Origin: Clostridia bacterium
Lineage (GTDB): Bacteria; Bacillota; Clostridia; Oscillospirales; CAG-272
Assembly (NCBI GenBank): GCA_017399145.1
Contig: JAFQEG010000004.1
Location: 17,855 to 81,854, forward strand
DNA: 64,000 bases
Reading direction: 5' to 3'
Below, one piece after another: positions 32,970 to 41,765 of this stretch; within the stretch, counting starts at the first letter, position 1; the number at the start of each line of letters is the position of its first letter. The position numbers and the translations under genes were made by a program. The notes under the pieces were generated by a model. It had not been told where the DNA came from, did no database searches, and saw only the letters and a program-made list of their open reading frames with translations.

Positions 32970-33929
32970 ATGATTTACAAAAAGCTAAAATCTATCTTTT
33001 ACAACATGGTCCACAAAAGGTGCGACCCAAAGGAATATCTTTACTACCTAAGGGCAGAGGACTACGAGGGACTTATCGCAAAGCCGGTTACAATTAAGTC
33101 CTCAAAGGGTCACTTGCTAAGAGGTAACCTATACCACTACGACCAAAAAGACCTAAGAGACGACCGTATTATCGTTTTTGAGCATGGTATGTGGTCAGGC
33201 CACAATTCCTATATGAGCGAAATTGAAATGCTATGTCGTGGTGGCTTTGTGGTTTTGGGCTACGACCACACAGGTTGCTTTAACTCCGAGGGGGAGGAAA
33301 CCTATGGCTTTTTGCAGTCACTTCTCGACCTAAACGACGTAATTTCCTACATACGTAGCGAGGAAAAATTCAACGGACTAAAAATATACGTTGTCGGTCA
33401 TAGCTGGGGAGGCTTCTCCGCTATGAATATAGGAAAATTTCAAAAAATCGACGGCTTCGTTTCAATCTCAGGCTTTATTTCCCTAAAAGCAATAATCAAC
33501 CAAAACGTGCCCTTTTTCCTTCCCTATTCAAGAAAAAAGCTACTTGAATACGAGGGTCAAGGTAGCGAATACGCAAGTCTTTCAGGCACTAGCCAACCAA
33601 ATGATACAAAGGCGCTTTTTATTCACTCCCGTGATGACAAAATGGTAAGCTATAAAAAGCATTTCAAAAAGCTAGAAAAATCTCTTGACAATTGCCAGGA
33701 TGTTAGCTTCTTAGTCCTTGACGGCAAGGGACACAATCCAAATTACACAGACGAGGCGCTTCAAGCCAAAGCTAGAATGCAAAAGGACCTTGAAAAAGCA
33801 CTTAAGGAGGGCAAGCTAAAAACTAGCGAGGAATGTAAGGAATTCCAAGAGAAATACGACTGGAAGAAAATCACTAAGCAGGACGGTGACGTTTGGAAAA
33901 TAATTTTCAATTTTCTAAATGAGGAATAA
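32970..33929 (+). CDS. alpha/beta hydrolase
   Basis: 319 residues. Catalytic triad candidates: Ser145 in GHSWGG, Asp222 or Asp223 in FIHSRDDKMV, His255 in GKGHNPNY. The oxyanion region is VFEHGMWSGHNS. The layout matches serine aminopeptidase S33/monoacylglycerol-lipase-like hydrolases. There is no signal peptide, and the charged C-terminal 60 residues are likely helical. It lies 9 bp after the Mrr-like gene. Substrate unknown. Confidence 0.85.
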   Translation: MIYKKLKSIFYNMVHKRCDPKEYLYYLRAEDYEGLIAKPVTIKSSKGHLLRGNLYHYDQKDLRDDRIIVFEHGMWSGHNSYMSEIEMLCRGGFVVLGYDHTGCFNSEGEETYGFLQSLLDLNDVISYIRSEEKFNGLKIYVVGHSWGGFSAMNIGKFQKIDGFVSISGFISLKAIINQNVPFFLPYSRKKLLEYEGQGSEYASLSGTSQPNDTKALFIHSRDDKMVSYKKHFKKLEKSLDNCQDVSFLVLDGKGHNPNYTDEALQAKARMQKDLEKALKEGKLKTSEECKEFQEKYDWKKITKQDGDVWKIIFNFLNEE

Positions 33930-33955
33930 TCAAAATAACACCTTGGAGGAATAAA

Positions 33956-34363
33956 ATGGCAATTATAACCTACAAAAACGGAGACGTATATTCAGGAGCT
34001 ACCATTCAGACCTCAATGGGAGAAAAGCCAAACGGCTATGGCAAGCTCATTTTCGCAAATGGCGACGTTTACGAGGGTGATTTTCTCTGTGATAATTTGC
34101 ACGGCAAGGGCACCTATTATTGGAAAAACGGCGACCGATACAAGGGAGATTACAAAATGAACTCCCAAACAGGAGTAGGCACCTTGACCCTTGTTGACGG
34201 CACAGTTTACCAAGGTGAATTTTTAAACGGCGAGCCTCACGGTAGGGGTAAGCTAACAACAAAGGACAAAATCGTCTATGAAGGCGAATTTGTTCACGGC
34301 GAATGCAGAAACACAAGCACCGCAACCGAGCCTGTAATCGTAAGAGTTCGCCCAACAAAATAA
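33956..34363 (+). CDS. MORN-repeat protein
   Basis: 135 residues made almost wholly of about five MORN repeats (YGKLIFANGDVYEGDF, GKGTYYWKNGDRYKGDY, GRGKLTTKDKIVYEGEF). MORN repeats form beta-hairpin sheets that bind lipids or proteins in other organisms; bacterial roles are poorly known. TTGGAGG precedes the ATG. It is followed by a second, longer MORN gene. Confidence 0.88.
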   Translation: MAIITYKNGDVYSGATIQTSMGEKPNGYGKLIFANGDVYEGDFLCDNLHGKGTYYWKNGDRYKGDYKMNSQTGVGTLTLVDGTVYQGEFLNGEPHGRGKLTTKDKIVYEGEFVHGECRNTSTATEPVIVRVRPTK

Positions 34364-34414
34364 CAAAAAACAGACACAAACTCAACAATATAATTTTTTA
34401 AGGAGATAACAAAA

Positions 34415-35029
34415 TTGGGACTATTTTCAGAAAAAAGGATTATAAATGATGAAAGAAGAGACATACTATGCACTTGTATCGTTTTAAGAAACGGAAACAT
34501 AAAAATAAGCGACGACACCTATGAATATATAGGTGGCTGGTCAAGCCAAGAAAGAAACGGAATCGGCAAGGAAATCTACAAGAAAAAGGGGTTATCCTCA
34601 AGGAAGGATTGGGTCCAAGACATGGTCTACGAGGGCGAGTGGAAAAACGACATGCGTCACGGCAAGGGCAAAATCCTTTGGGAAAATGGCGACACCTACG
34701 AAGGCGAATGGAAAAATGACGAGCCTTGTGGTAAGGGTAAGTTAACATCTCCAAACGGGGACGTTTGCGAGGGTTACTTCGAAAACGACATTCCCCGTGG
34801 CAAGGTAAAAGTTACCTATAACAATGGCGACACCTACGAGGGCGAGGTCGGTGAGTGCGGCGGTTATTTCGGTCAAGGCACACTAATCCAAGAGGGAGTA
34901 GTCTATCAAGGTCAGTGGACCGATTGCGAAAACGCAACCAAGGTTACATGCACCAGACCAAACGGCAAGGTAGAAAAAGGCGATGTAATAGACGGTGTAT
35001 TCATTCCCTATTCTGGCACCAAAGCCTAA
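34415..35029 (+). CDS. MORN-repeat protein with TTG start
   Basis: 204 residues from TTG at 34415, chosen because AAGGAGAT lies 8 nt upstream and no ATG with a ribosome site exists downstream. A 45-residue N-terminal part without repeats (GLFSEKRIINDERRD) leads into at least four MORN repeats (MVYEGEWKNDMRHGKGKI, GDTYEGEWKNDEPCGKGKL). It ends DGVFIPYSGTKA. The remnant downstream carries a related end (GVFIPDTE), so this family has been duplicated here. Confidence 0.82.
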   Translation: MGLFSEKRIINDERRDILCTCIVLRNGNIKISDDTYEYIGGWSSQERNGIGKEIYKKKGLSSRKDWVQDMVYEGEWKNDMRHGKGKILWENGDTYEGEWKNDEPCGKGKLTSPNGDVCEGYFENDIPRGKVKVTYNNGDTYEGEVGECGGYFGQGTLIQEGVVYQGQWTDCENATKVTCTRPNGKVEKGDVIDGVFIPYSGTKA

Positions 35030-35050
35030 AAACAAAAGAAGTATAATTTT

Positions 35051-35190
35051 ATGGAACTTTTTTCACTTTTCACAAAAAAGCGTACTGTCAAGGACGCACG
35101 ATATGGTGACAAAGAGGTTACCAAAAAGGAATGGTCTAAAAAACCACGGGCAAAATCCTAAGTGGAGTCTTTATTCCCGACACAGAATAA
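35051..35190 (+). pseudogene. probable remnant of a third MORN-type gene
   Basis: From ATG 35051 a 36-residue frame reads MELFSLFTKKRTVKDARYGD and ends at 35161. Shifting frame near 35130-35160 gives a tail ...GKILSGVFIPDTE with a stop at 35190, which parallels the GVFIPYSGTKA end of the MORN gene upstream; the start also resembles that gene's GLFSEKR start. I read it as an internally deleted, frameshifted duplicate. A short expressed peptide cannot be excluded, though the ribosome site (AGAAG) is weak. Confidence 0.45.
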
Positions 35191-35191
35191 C

Positions 35192-35221
35192 AAAAAACAG
35201 ACACTCCTGTGTCTGTTTTTT
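35192..35221. terminator. bidirectional terminator
   Basis: 13-bp stem AAAAAACAGACAC / GTGTCTGTTTTTT, loop TCCT, shared by the rightward MORN genes and the leftward ddh gene. Confidence 0.88.
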
Positions 35222-35224
35222 GTT

Positions 35225-36208
35225 TTATAGTAAATTCCTTCTTAATTCCTCACCGCTGAGTGGGCTTAGGTATGCAGGGGGCACGTCAAATACTGTTTTA
35301 CAGCCACAGAGTCCCTCTTTTTTCATTCTATATGTTGCTCTTGCGTAGGCTACAATTACAGATGCAGTAAACTCAGGGTTAGAGTCAAGAGTCAATTTAT
35401 ACTCAATTATATGAGTATTCTCTCTTTCCTTGCCTGTCTTGCCGGAGCGAATTACAACGCCACCGTGTGGAATACCACTGTGGTCACGGTCCAATTCCTC
35501 TTTTGTAATAAAATGTACGGTTGTATCATAATCTGCAAAGTAGTTTGGCATTGTCTTAATTTCGTTTTCAATTCTTGAAAGGTCTGCCCCCTCACAAGCT
35601 ACGACAAAGCACTCTCTTGTGTGCTTTTCTCTTGTGGTAAGGGTTGGCGCCTCGCCTCGTCTTACTCTTTCAAGGGCATCTTCCACAGGAATAGTATATT
35701 GTCTTGCATCAAGCACACCCTCAATTCTTCTTATAGCATCGGAGTGACCCTGTGAAACTCCCTTACCCCAAAAGGTGTAGTCAGCTCCGTCAACCAAAAT
35801 ACAGCCTGCCAAAAGCCTGTTAAGTGAAAACATACCGGGGTCCCAGCCAACGGAAATCATAGCCACGTTACCTGCTTTTTTAGACACTCTGTCCACATTT
35901 TCGAAATGCTCAGGGATTTTTGCGTGAGTATCAAAGCTATCAATTACACAAAAATGCTCTGCCAAATATGGTGTTTGCACAGGTAGGTCCTTAGCGCTAC
36001 CACCACACAAAACCATAACGTCAATTTTGTCCTTAAAGGAAAGGACCTCGTCTACGTGATATACCCCTACCCCTTGGCTTACAAGCTTAACGCTTGATGG
36101 GTCACGTCTTGTAAAAACAGCTACAAGAGTCATATCGGGATTTTGGTTAATTGCGCACTCAACACCTCTACCCAAATTTCCGTAGCCAAATATTCCAACT
36201 CTTATCAA
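35225..36208 (-). CDS. ddh: meso-diaminopimelate D-dehydrogenase
   Basis: 327 residues from TTG at 36208, 5 nt after AGAGGTGA; the frame also offers GTG at 36217 but that lies inside the ribosome site. NADP-binding IRVGIFGYGNLGRG is at the N terminus, then FTRRDP, CGGSAKDLP, SVGWDPGMFSLNRL and GKGVSQGHSDAIRR, all characteristic of Ddh. It aminates tetrahydrodipicolinate directly to meso-diaminopimelate, the one-step route to lysine and peptidoglycan. The gene is monocistronic. Confidence 0.93.
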   Translation of the reverse strand: MIRVGIFGYGNLGRGVECAINQNPDMTLVAVFTRRDPSSVKLVSQGVGVYHVDEVLSFKDKIDVMVLCGGSAKDLPVQTPYLAEHFCVIDSFDTHAKIPEHFENVDRVSKKAGNVAMISVGWDPGMFSLNRLLAGCILVDGADYTFWGKGVSQGHSDAIRRIEGVLDARQYTIPVEDALERVRRGEAPTLTTREKHTRECFVVACEGADLSRIENEIKTMPNYFADYDTTVHFITKEELDRDHSGIPHGGVVIRSGKTGKERENTHIIEYKLTLDSNPEFTASVIVAYARATYRMKKEGLCGCKTVFDVPPAYLSPLSGEELRRNLL

Positions 36209-36331
36209 AATAATCACCTCTTTTTAAAGATGTAACTATTTTATCACAACAAAGGACTTAATGCAATATTTTTTTGCACTAACTACCAAATTTTTCAAAT
36301 GAAAAATTTTTGTTTCTTTTTTGCTATACTA

Positions 36332-36389
36332 TTGACATTATACACAATATATAGTATAATATTCTTCCAAAGTAGACATTATATTGATT
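36332..36389 (+). promoter_or_regulatory. pfl promoter with two NrdR-box-like sites
   Basis: TTGACA (36332-36337), 17 bp, TATAAT (36355-36360), a full consensus promoter. ACACAATATATAGTAT (36342-36357) matches the NrdR consensus acaCwAtATaTwGtgt, from memory, at 15 of 16 positions, and a weaker match (12 of 16) lies at 36374-36389, 32 bp on. A palindrome ATTATAC-N10-GTATAAT (36337-36360) also covers the spacer and -10. Confidence 0.6.
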
Positions 36390-36428
36390 GATGTGGCTAC
36401 TATCTTTAAACCAAAAGGAGAATTTATT

Positions 36429-38660
36429 ATGAGAGCAGAATGGTATGATTTTGCACCTGGTGCTTGGGAAGAGGAAATCAACGTACGTGATTTTATTCAA
36501 AACAACTTCACCCCTTACCTAGGCGACGGTGAATTTCTTTGTGGACCAACACAAAACACTCTTGACCTTTGGGACACCATTAAGGACCTAAAGAAAAAGG
36601 AAATCGCTTGTGGCGGTGTCCTTGATATGGACACTAAGATTGTTTCAACTATCACCTCTCACGATGCCGCATATATAGACAAGGACAAGGAGCAAATCGT
36701 AGGCTTACAAACAGATAAGCCACTAAAACGTGCCCTTCAGCCCTATGGTGGTATTCGTATGGCGGAAAAGGCTTGTCGTGAGTTCGGCTATGAGGTTGAC
36801 CCCGACGTTTTACAAACCTATACCGAGCACAGAAAGACTCATAACGCAGGTGTATTCGACGTTTACACCCCCGAGATGAGAAGATGTCGCTCAAATCACA
36901 TAATTACGGGACTTCCCGACGCATACGGCAGAGGTAGAATTATCGGCGACTATCGTCGTGTTGCCCTCTATGGTGTTGACCGTCTTATCGAGGATAAGCA
37001 AAACGCAAAGGACGGCACAAAAATCACAATGTATGCAGACGTTATAAGGGACAGAGAGGAAATTGCAGAGCAAATTCGTGCCCTTTATATGCTTAAGGCT
37101 ATGGCGCAAAAGTACGGCTGTGATATTTCAAAGCCTGCAAAGACACTAAAGGAAGCAACTCAAGCCCTTTATTTTGCATATCTTGGCGCAGTTAAGGAGC
37201 AAAACGGCGCAGCAATGAGCCTTGGTAGGACCTCTACCTTCCTTGACATTTATGCCGAAAGAGATATTAAAAATGGTGTTATTACCGAAAGCGAGGCACA
37301 GGAAATTATCGACCACTTCATTATGAAGCTTCGTCTTGTTTGCTTTGCAAGAACACCGGAATACAACGCGCTATTCGCAGGTGACCCTACTTGGGTTACT
37401 GAATCTGTTGGTGGTATGAGCACAGACGGACGTCCACTAGTTACAAAAATGTCCTTCCGTTACCTCAACACCCTAAACAACCTAGGCGCAGCACCCGAGC
37501 CAAACCTAACTGTTTTGTGGAGCGAAAAGCTACCCGAAAACTTTAAGAAATTCTGTGCTGATATTTCTATTAAGCACCACGCAATTCAATACGAAAACGA
37601 CGACTTAATGCGTCCACTTCACGGTGACGACTATGCTATTGCCTGCTGTGTTTCCTCTATGAGAATAGGTAAGGAAATGCAATTCTTCGGCGCACGTGCT
37701 AACCTTGCTAAGTGCTTGCTTTACGCAATCAACGGCGGTGTTGACGAAATTTCAGGCGAACAGGTTGGACCTGACTATCGTCCTGTTACAGGTGATTATC
37801 TTGACTTCGACGACGTAATGACTAAGTACAAGGCTATGATGAAATGGCTTGCACAGGTTTACGTAAACGCACTCAATATAATCCACTATATGCACGACAA
37901 GTATTCCTACGAAAGACTACAAATGGCACTTCACGATAAGCACGTAAGACGTTGGTTTGCAACAGGTATTGCAGGCTTCTCCGTTGTTGCCGACTCCTTG
38001 TCTGCTATTAAGTACGCAAAGGTAAAGGTTGTCCGTAATGAAAAGGGCATTGTTACCGACTATATCGTAGAGGGCGACTTCCCTAAATATGGTAATGACG
38101 ACGACCGTGTTGACGAAATTGCAAAGGACGTGCTTCATACCTTTATTAAATACCTACGTCAAAACCACGCATATCGTGAGGGTATTATCACAACCTCAAT
38201 TCTAACAATTACCTCAAACGTTTCCTATGGTAAAAACACAGGCTCCACCCCTGACGGAAGAAAGCAGGGCGAGGCATTTGCCCCAGGCGCTAATCCAATG
38301 CACGGACGTGATTGCTGTGGTGCAGTTGCATCACTTGCTTCCGTTGCAAAAATACCATTTATGGATTCACAAGACGGTATTTCTAACACCTTTACAATAG
38401 TGCCAAGTGCCCTCGGTAAAACCAACGAGGAAAGAGTAAACAACCTAGTTGCACTACTTGACGGCTATACAGGTAAGGGTGGCTATCACCTAAACGTAAA
38501 CGTATTTGACAGAGACCTACTCCTTGAGGCACAAAAGCACCCTGAGCTTTACCCTCAGCTTACAATTCGTGTATCTGGCTATGCGGTAAACTTCATCAAG
38601 CTAACAAAGGAGCAACAGGACGAGGTTATTTCAAGAACCTTCCACTCCTCAATTAACTAA
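36429..38660 (+). CDS. pflB: pyruvate formate-lyase
   Basis: 743 residues from ATG 36429 ([11 protein letters not shown]); the frame extends 15 codons further, but AAAAGGAG sits just before 36429. The catalytic Cys-Cys pair is in [13 protein letters not shown] and the glycyl-radical site is in [13 protein letters not shown] near the C terminus, both as in known PflB. The enzyme cleaves pyruvate with CoA to acetyl-CoA and formate under anoxia. Its TAA overlaps the pflA ATG by 1 bp. A central metabolic gene, consistent with fermentative life. Confidence 0.96.
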   Translation: MRAEWYDFAPGAWEEEINVRDFIQNNFTPYLGDGEFLCGPTQNTLDLWDTIKDLKKKEIACGGVLDMDTKIVSTITSHDAAYIDKDKEQIVGLQTDKPLKRALQPYGGIRMAEKACREFGYEVDPDVLQTYTEHRKTHNAGVFDVYTPEMRRCRSNHIITGLPDAYGRGRIIGDYRRVALYGVDRLIEDKQNAKDGTKITMYADVIRDREEIAEQIRALYMLKAMAQKYGCDISKPAKTLKEATQALYFAYLGAVKEQNGAAMSLGRTSTFLDIYAERDIKNGVITESEAQEIIDHFIMKLRLVCFARTPEYNALFAGDPTWVTESVGGMSTDGRPLVTKMSFRYLNTLNNLGAAPEPNLTVLWSEKLPENFKKFCADISIKHHAIQYENDDLMRPLHGDDYAIACCVSSMRIGKEMQFFGARANLAKCLLYAINGGVDEISGEQVGPDYRPVTGDYLDFDDVMTKYKAMMKWLAQVYVNALNIIHYMHDKYSYERLQMALHDKHVRRWFATGIAGFSVVADSLSAIKYAKVKVVRNEKGIVTDYIVEGDFPKYGNDDDRVDEIAKDVLHTFIKYLRQNHAYREGIITTSILTITSNVSYGKNTGSTPDGRKQGEAFAPGANPMHGRDCCGAVASLASVAKIPFMDSQDGISNTFTIVPSALGKTNEERVNNLVALLDGYTGKGGYHLNVNVFDRDLLLEAQKHPELYPQLTIRVSGYAVNFIKLTKEQQDEVISRTFHSSIN

Positions 38661-39376
38661 TGGGAAGAATCCATTCAATTGAAACCTTTGGCACAGTTGA
38701 CGGTCCTGGAGTAAGATTCGTTGTCTTCTTCCAAGGCTGTCCGTTAAGGTGCAAATATTGTCACAATCCCGACACCTGGGACCTCTCCCTAGGTCAAGAC
38801 TATTCAGCCGAGGAGCTTATTTCTAAAATGGTAAGAAACCTACCATTTTATAAAACAGGTGGCATTACTGCCACAGGTGGTGAGCCTCTTTTGCAAATCG
38901 ACTTTTTGACCGAGCTTTTTTCCCTTGCCAAGGAAAAATGCATACATACCTGTCTTGATACCTCAGGCATTACCTTCAATAAGGATAACACCCAAAAGAT
39001 TGATAAATTGCTTTCGGTTTGCGACCTTGTAATGCTTGATATAAAGCATATTGACAAAAAGTGCCACCTTGACCTAACAGGCAAGGATAACCAACAGGTC
39101 CTTGACTTTGCACGCTACCTTTCAAAAAAGAACGTGCCTACAAGGATTCGCCACGTGCTAATCCCACAAATAAACGATAGCGAAAAGGACCTTTCACTCC
39201 TTAGCGATTTTATCTCAACCCTTAATTCCGTTGAGTCCGTCGAGGTTTTACCTCTTCACCACCTAGGCGAGTCAAAGTACGAAAAATTAGGTATTCCCTA
39301 CCCAATGAAAAACCACCCCGTACCCACCCCCAACCAGCTATCAAAGGCAAAAAGCATACTAAACAAAAAAGAGTAG
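38660..39376 (+). CDS. pflA: pyruvate formate-lyase-activating enzyme
   Basis: 238 residues. The radical-SAM cluster motif CxxxCxxC lies in GCPLRCKYCHNPDTW after GTVDGPGVRFVVFFQ, and TATGGEPLLQ is the glycine-rich SAM contact. It uses a 4Fe-4S cluster and SAM to put the glycyl radical on PflB. Translationally coupled to pflB through TAATG. It lacks the extra ferredoxin domain of HPD/glycerol-dehydratase activases, fitting true PflA. Confidence 0.95.
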   Translation: MGRIHSIETFGTVDGPGVRFVVFFQGCPLRCKYCHNPDTWDLSLGQDYSAEELISKMVRNLPFYKTGGITATGGEPLLQIDFLTELFSLAKEKCIHTCLDTSGITFNKDNTQKIDKLLSVCDLVMLDIKHIDKKCHLDLTGKDNQQVLDFARYLSKKNVPTRIRHVLIPQINDSEKDLSLLSDFISTLNSVESVEVLPLHHLGESKYEKLGIPYPMKNHPVPTPNQLSKAKSILNKKE

Positions 39377-39402
39377 ATTTTTGAAAAATCTACTCTTTTT
39401 TT
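39371..39402 (+). terminator. terminator of pflBA
   Basis: GAGTAGATTTTT-g-AAAAATCTACTC followed by seven T; the stem includes the pflA stop codon. Confidence 0.88.
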
Positions 39403-39495
39403 CATGAAGCGATAGCTTCATTTCAAGCACGACAAGGTCGTGTATTTCAAGCTAGCTTTAGCTAGCATTCCAAGTGCACTTGTGCACATTTCATT
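39403..39495. repeat. tandem mini-hairpin array 3
   Basis: GAAGC-gata-GCTTC, GCACGAC-aag-GTCGTG, GCTAGC-ttta-GCTAGC and GTGCAC-tt-GTGCAC, linked by ATTTCAAG-like spacers, lying between two terminators in a convergent intergenic region. Confidence 0.82.
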
Positions 39496-39512
39496 AAACA
39501 AAATAGACAAAG

Positions 39513-39540
39513 AAAAGCCTTCCGTAATTGGAAGGCTTTT
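39513..39540 (-). terminator. terminator of the LRR lipoprotein gene
   Basis: AAAAGCCTTCC / GGAAGGCTTTT stem with a 6-nt loop, 18 bp past the stop codon on the minus strand. Confidence 0.8.
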
Positions 39541-39557
39541 GTCTGTATGCTTTTTAT

Positions 39558-41732
39558 TTATTCCCAAATTGTAACTTCGCCATCTACATAGTGCCAATAA
39601 TTGCCACTTATACTTGGCTCGCTTTCCCTATACCAATGTACAGGACGATTTGAATAGTTCCAGCCAATATTCCAACCACTTGGTTGGCTTTCAGCCTCAC
39701 AGTAGATTGTAAGTTTTGTGCAATTCCTAAAGGTCTCGTAGCCAATTGAAGTTACGCTACTTGAAATTACTACACTTGTAAGTCCTGTGCAACCAAAAAA
39801 GGCACCCTCGCCAATTGTGGTTACTCTATCCCCTATTGTAACACTTGTAAGTCCTGCACAACCAGAAAAGGCAGAGGAACCAATTGAGGTTACGCTATTT
39901 GGAATCACTACACTTGTAAGTCCTGTGCAAAATCTAAAGGCAGAGTCACCAATTGTGGTTACGCTATTTGGAATTTCTATATTTGTAAGACTTGTGCAAC
40001 CCTCAAAGGCACCCCAGTCAATTGTGGTTACGCTATTTGGAATTACTATACTTGTAAGTCCTGTACAACCCTCAAAGGTACTTACACCAATTGCAGTTAC
40101 GCTATTTGGAATTACTATACTTGTAAGTCCTGTACAACCCTCAAAGGTACCACTGCCGATTGTGGTTACGCTATTTGGAATTGTTACACTTGTAAGTCCT
40201 GTACAACCATAAAAGGCACTCCAGCCAATTGTGGTTACGCTATTTGGAATTACTACACTTGTAAGGCTTGTACAACCATAAAAGGCAAAGTTGCCAATTG
40301 TGGTTACGCTATTTGGAATTGTTACACTTGTAAGACTTGTACAACCATAAAAGGCACCATTGCCAATTGTGGTTACTTTATTTCCAATTGTTACACTTGT
40401 AAGTCCTGCACAACCAGAAAAGGTACTTACACCAATTGCGGTTACGCTATTTGGAATTACTACACTTGCAAGCCCTCTGCAATCCTTAAAGGCCTCGTAG
40501 CCAATTGAAGTTACACTATTTGGAATTGTAATACTTGTAAGTCCTGTGCAACCATAAAAGGCAGAGGAGCCAATTGTGGTTACGCTATTTGGAATTACTA
40601 CACTTGCAAGCCCTCTGCAATCCTTAAAGGCCTCGTAGCCAATTGCGGTAACAGTATATCCATTACCCTTATAGCTTATCTTTTCCTTTATATTTGTCGT
40701 AGTGATAGCTGTGCTTTGTCCTGCAACAATAGCTTTTCCTTCATAAATACTGTATCTTAAACCATCATCTACAAGATAAATCTTACCATCGTTTGCTACA
40801 TCATTATTTTTACAATTCCAAACAGCAGGGCAATCAAAGGGTTTCCACGAACTATCCCAACCGCTTGGTTGGCTTTCTGCCTCACAGTAGATTGTAAGTC
40901 CTTTGCAACCAGAAAAGGCAGAGGAGCCAATTGAAGTTACACTATTTGGAATTACTACACTTGTAAGCCCTGTGCAATATCTAAAGGCAGAGGAGCCAAT
41001 TGTGGTTACGCTATCCCCTATTGTAACACTTGTAAGCCCTGTACAACCAGAGAAGACATCGTCACCAATTGAAGTTACCTTCAAGCCTTTGTATTCTTCG
41101 GGAATTACTATGCTTGTTGCATTTTTATCGCAATCTACAACTGCATATCCATCTTGCTTTAACTCTAATTTAATGCCAGTATATTCCGTTTTTCCGTATA
41201 GCTTTAAATTACCAGTTGTCCCTTTTTCAATTTTAGAAATTGGATTTGTAAGCTCCTCGTCAAGATACCAACCTAAAAATTCGTAATAATCTTTATTACC
41301 GTCAGTAAGAACAATTTCATCCTCAACTGTGTATCTTGTTTTGTTGGTGTGATTTACCCCACCATTATATTCTATTGTATAAGTAATAGTAGTCCAGCTT
41401 GCCTCAAGAGTCATATCCTCGGTTGCCACGTAGCCAACGAATACCCATTCAACTCCGCCATAATACCAGCCATCACAGGTATATCCAGCCCTTGTAGGGT
41501 CTTGTGGTACTGGAATTTTTCCACCCTTTTCCACCTGTATGCTATCAATCGCACTTCCACCCTTTGTATCAAAGGTAATAGTTACGTAATTCTTGTTGTC
41601 TTCGATGTTTCCACCACCCTCAGTATTTCCACCATTTTCTGTGCCTGGGTTATCGTTTCCGCCACAGGACGCAAGTCCTATGCACAAAATTAAGCACAAA
41701 ATTGATAAAATTATAAGTAAGCCTTTTTTCAT
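39558..41732 (-). CDS. BspA-like LRR lipoprotein with InlB repeats
   Basis: 724 residues. A lipoprotein signal peptide ends in LASC, followed by a Gly/Asn-rich flexible stretch. Two InlB B-repeat-like modules come next (TFDTKGGSAIDSIQVEKG, IEYNGGVNHTNKTRYTVED), then about 20 LRR_5 repeats of 23 residues in two blocks, separated by an insert (DGKIYLVDDGLRYSIYEG). Each block ends in the motif LTIYCEAESQPSGW, also present in the LRR protein at 14.5 kb. The DNA of many repeats is nearly identical, so copy number may vary. It should be anchored to the outer membrane leaflet face; role in adhesion is inferred. Long plus-strand frames inside the gene are shadows of the repeats. Confidence 0.88.
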   Translation of the reverse strand: MKKGLLIILSILCLILCIGLASCGGNDNPGTENGGNTEGGGNIEDNKNYVTITFDTKGGSAIDSIQVEKGGKIPVPQDPTRAGYTCDGWYYGGVEWVFVGYVATEDMTLEASWTTITYTIEYNGGVNHTNKTRYTVEDEIVLTDGNKDYYEFLGWYLDEELTNPISKIEKGTTGNLKLYGKTEYTGIKLELKQDGYAVVDCDKNATSIVIPEEYKGLKVTSIGDDVFSGCTGLTSVTIGDSVTTIGSSAFRYCTGLTSVVIPNSVTSIGSSAFSGCKGLTIYCEAESQPSGWDSSWKPFDCPAVWNCKNNDVANDGKIYLVDDGLRYSIYEGKAIVAGQSTAITTTNIKEKISYKGNGYTVTAIGYEAFKDCRGLASVVIPNSVTTIGSSAFYGCTGLTSITIPNSVTSIGYEAFKDCRGLASVVIPNSVTAIGVSTFSGCAGLTSVTIGNKVTTIGNGAFYGCTSLTSVTIPNSVTTIGNFAFYGCTSLTSVVIPNSVTTIGWSAFYGCTGLTSVTIPNSVTTIGSGTFEGCTGLTSIVIPNSVTAIGVSTFEGCTGLTSIVIPNSVTTIDWGAFEGCTSLTNIEIPNSVTTIGDSAFRFCTGLTSVVIPNSVTSIGSSAFSGCAGLTSVTIGDRVTTIGEGAFFGCTGLTSVVISSSVTSIGYETFRNCTKLTIYCEAESQPSGWNIGWNYSNRPVHWYRESEPSISGNYWHYVDGEVTIWE

Positions 41733-41765
41733 TTTTTCTCTCCTTAATTGATTTATTCCTATGCA

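Noticed and set aside
36384-36428. Upstream TTG start for pflB
   Set aside because: It would lie inside the promoter-proximal leader; AAAAGGAG and the ATG at 36429 fit the known PflB length.
39787-41286. Long plus-strand reading frames (141 and 127 residues) opposite the LRR lipoprotein gene
   Set aside because: They are antisense images of the 69-bp LRR units, repeat with the same period and have no ribosome site.
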